In this document: positions 61,928 through 64,000 of the stretch, piece by piece
Layout of the letters: the number at the start of each line of letters is the position of its first letter
Position numbering within the stretch: position 1 is the stretch's first letter
Source of the DNA: Copromyces sp. CBS 386.78
Taxonomy: Eukaryota > Ascomycota > Sordariomycetes > Sordariales > Sordariaceae
Assembly (NCBI GenBank): GCA_030685235.1
Contig: MU839114.1
Span: forward strand, 1-64,000
DNA length: 64,000 bases
Reading direction: 5' to 3'
Notes under the pieces: generated by a model
Databases searched by the model: none
Told to the model about the DNA's origin: nothing
What the model saw: the letters and a program-made list of their open reading frames with translations, nothing else
Program-made: the position numbers and the translations under genes

Positions 61928-63743
61928 CGGAGAGGATCTCCTTCCCGAAGCTTCCGCTTAGAATAATTGGAATATTATATAGTAAAGGAGGATTCGTTAA
62001 GGCTATTATTCTATAGGGGGATATATTCTAATATAAACTAATTGTAATAAGAGTAGACATTGTAAATTAAGGAATTTATAAAGTTAGAACGTAAGTAACT
62101 ATTTTTATAGTCTTAGAAGATCTATTCCTCTTCGAATTTTCTTAAGGAAACGAAATTATAAGCTATATTTAATATTAATATAATATTAGTAAAGTATAAA
62201 TTACAACCTCCTTTATCGTTTTAAATTATTAATATAATATTACTGTATCCTTCAATAAATATACGTTTATCTTTAACCTATATATAATTATTAGGGTTTA
62301 TAAAATTTAAATCGTCGAATCGATTAACTTTATTAAAAATAGAGATTATTATACCTAAATTGAAGATTGCTAAATTTCTTAATAAGTATATAATACTATA
62401 GTAATCCGCGGTAGATATTAAAAAATTACTTTTACTAATTTAACGACCGAATTAATTTTTATTATCTTCGTTTATTTATTTAAAGTAATTAATAGCTTCT
62501 TTAAAATATTTATCCTTCTTTAAATTTACCTCTACCCGTCTCCGGATAGTAAAGGATTCGACCTAACTATCGAAAATTATTTATAGTTTTATATAATAGT
62601 ATTATTCTAATTTATAGCCGTAAAATTTATAGAATTTGTATAGTAATTAAAGTTTTTTTAATGAGGGTAAAGACGAGGAGGAAGTACGTTTATTCTTATT
62701 AATATTCTTTTTAAGAGCGGATTTCTTATTAATTATCTTTATAGCCTTTCTCCGTCCTTCTACCCTTAAACTAGGTTATTTATTGTTATTAGGAACGTTT
62801 TCTTTAGCGGGCTTATTACTTAATATAATTACGAACGCTATACCTTTAAATAAAGGGGCGTAACCTTTTCCTTAAATAACGTTCGCTATTACTATTTTAC
62901 GAAAATCTTTAATTATAATTCGGAAAGAGATCTAGAAATTAGAATCTTTTTTAATCTTCTTATTATATTAAAATTAATAAATTTCTACCTAATTATTATA
63001 AGGAAAAAATCTAATCGTATTATAGAATTTTAGAAATTAGAAATCGGGTTCGTTAGCGCCGGGAATTTGCCAAACGATATAGAGGGCTATAGCTAATTCT
63101 TATTAGAAAATTTAATTAAATTAATTACAATTTCCTTTCGTAAGGGGTTTAAAAAGGTTAAAAAGGGTAGCCCTAGCAAACTTCTTAGCTTTACGGTCGT
63201 TAAAGGAAATAGATCTAGAAAGGTTATCGTACTATTCGTATAATCCAATATATTAAATAAAATTAATTTCGCAATATTAATCTCTAACAATTTTAGTTAT
63301 TTATCAATTTACCGTAGTCTTTTTAATACCTAAATCTAAAAGGGCCTTAATTTTAGTACGCCAATCTTATTTTTTAATTATATAATTATAATAATTACGC
63401 TTATAAAAGAAGCTGTAAATCTACGCTACGTTAGAAAGCTTTCGCTCCCTAATTCTACGCTCGGCGGGGGTTTCCCCTTCGGAGGGTATACCCTAGTAAT
63501 TAATAATATTAGGTTCTTCTAGGTTAATAAGTTAGGGCATTCGGTTCGCTAAATCGATATACTTCTAGAAGCCGAAATTTTAAGCTTAGGAAATGAAAGC
63601 ATCTTCCTACGCGGGCCAATTCTTAAGTACGTTGAGTATAACGCTATTATTGGATTTAGTCGTAGAAAATATTATTATTTCGGTTTTCGGTTATTAAATC
63701 GCTGGCGATAGTTTTAAACAATTAAATTAATAAAACTCTTAAT

Positions 63744-63909
63744 TATAATAATATAGGTTTAAAAGTAAGGGGTTTAATGTGGCTGTATTATGTGTGTTCT
63801 GTTATACTGATTTGCACCTAGCTCGATATCTGGCATCTAGTATAAATCCCGTACTAATCTGCTCCTCAATCCCGTGATTGTGTACGTGTATATCCCCTGC
63901 CGTTTGATA
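63744..63909 (-). repeat. Right LTR of the Copia element
   Basis: 166 bp, aligned without gaps to 43677-43842. It ends TTTGATA, followed by GAAAG. Confidence 0.88.
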
Positions 63910-63914
63910 GAAAG

Positions 63915-64000
63915 ATGGCGGCAAGCGGGCAAATATGCGCTGACTTCAGCTGGAACTGAAATGTCCACTCACAGTGCTACGAAGTGCCACTTTTGATGCG
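63915..64000. other. Unique DNA to the right of the Copia element
   Basis: Balanced composition returns directly after the target duplication. Before insertion this sequence was contiguous with 43671, so it is the displaced upstream flank of the thioesterase gene. Confidence 0.6.

Larger units (their letters stand above)
43677..63909 (-). mobile_element. Ty1/Copia LTR retrotransposon, outermost of three nested elements
   Basis: 166-bp LTRs (43677-43842 and 63744-63909) with a 5-bp duplication GAAAG (43672-43676, 63910-63914). A minus-strand purine tract beside the left LTR sets the coding direction. Minus-strand RNase H reads at about 43990-44500 (EAIYARRLFNE, KYVDIYKY, YVPTKE, GLTKSLPP), and reverse transcriptase at about 45000-45400 (AFVN, PPPSY, FFYVNNIIIV near 45065-45100, where Copia has YVDD). 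This is Ty1/Copia order. Gag lies toward 62-63.7 kb; an open stretch (63093-63290) survives there. Without the insert the element is about 5.5 kb. It is split at 47228/61928. Stops throughout show RIP inactivation. Confidence 0.88.

Overview
This window is from a filamentous ascomycete, probably a Sordariomycete; I cannot name the species. The evidence is short GT-AG introns (51-137 bp, one of 320 bp) with CTAAC-type branch points, fungal families (SAP30, a C2H2/Fungal_trans regulator, a mitochondrial DnaJ, an F-box protein), and a sharp two-compartment base composition. Gene-bearing DNA is balanced to GC-rich. The two flanking blocks (about 0.43-22.69 kb and 43.68-63.91 kb) are extremely AT-rich, depleted of CA/TG and full of stop codons within recognisable transposon reading frames. 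That is the signature of repeat-induced point mutation (RIP).

Left block: (a) a RIP-mutated Ty3/Gypsy remnant (about 0.43-4.4 kb, + strand); (b) two inverted copies of a TIR element with exact 8-bp target duplications (4509-5090 and 7292-8099), whose ends carry telomere-like motifs and whose core is a 9-bp minisatellite; (c) unclassified degraded repeats; (d) a hAT transposon starting near 12.2 kb and ending near 22.54 kb, split by two insertions: a tRNA-headed SINE-like retroposon (13925-14734) with a 12-bp target duplication, and a full-length Ty3/Gypsy element (15104-22327) with 220-bp LTRs and TAGAG duplications. The block ends inside a glucoamylase gene.

Gene island, 22.7-43.67 kb: 3'-truncated GH15 glucoamylase (-), mitochondrial Mdj1-type DnaJ (-), SAP30 (-), a 6.6-kb stretch without a convincing gene but with two inverted repeats, a 1034-aa C2H2 + Fungal_trans regulator (+), an F-box protein (+) and a hotdog-fold thioesterase (-). 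Exon structures were built by hand; each spliced CDS length is a multiple of three and gives the expected family motifs. The genes look like ordinary independent eukaryotic genes, not a biosynthetic cluster.

Right block: a three-level nest of LTR retrotransposons, all on the minus strand. A Ty1/Copia element (43677-63909, TSD GAAAG) contains a Ty3/Gypsy element (47229-61927, TSD CGGAG/CGAAG), which contains another Ty3/Gypsy element (54068-61482, TSD TAATT). Each LTR pair has two members of equal length (166, 222 and 251 bp). With the inserts subtracted the elements are about 5.5, 7.3 and 7.4 kb, so each was full-length. Reverse-transcriptase Asp codons read as Asn in several elements, as RIP predicts. 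The Copia insertion lies 390 bp upstream of the thioesterase start codon.
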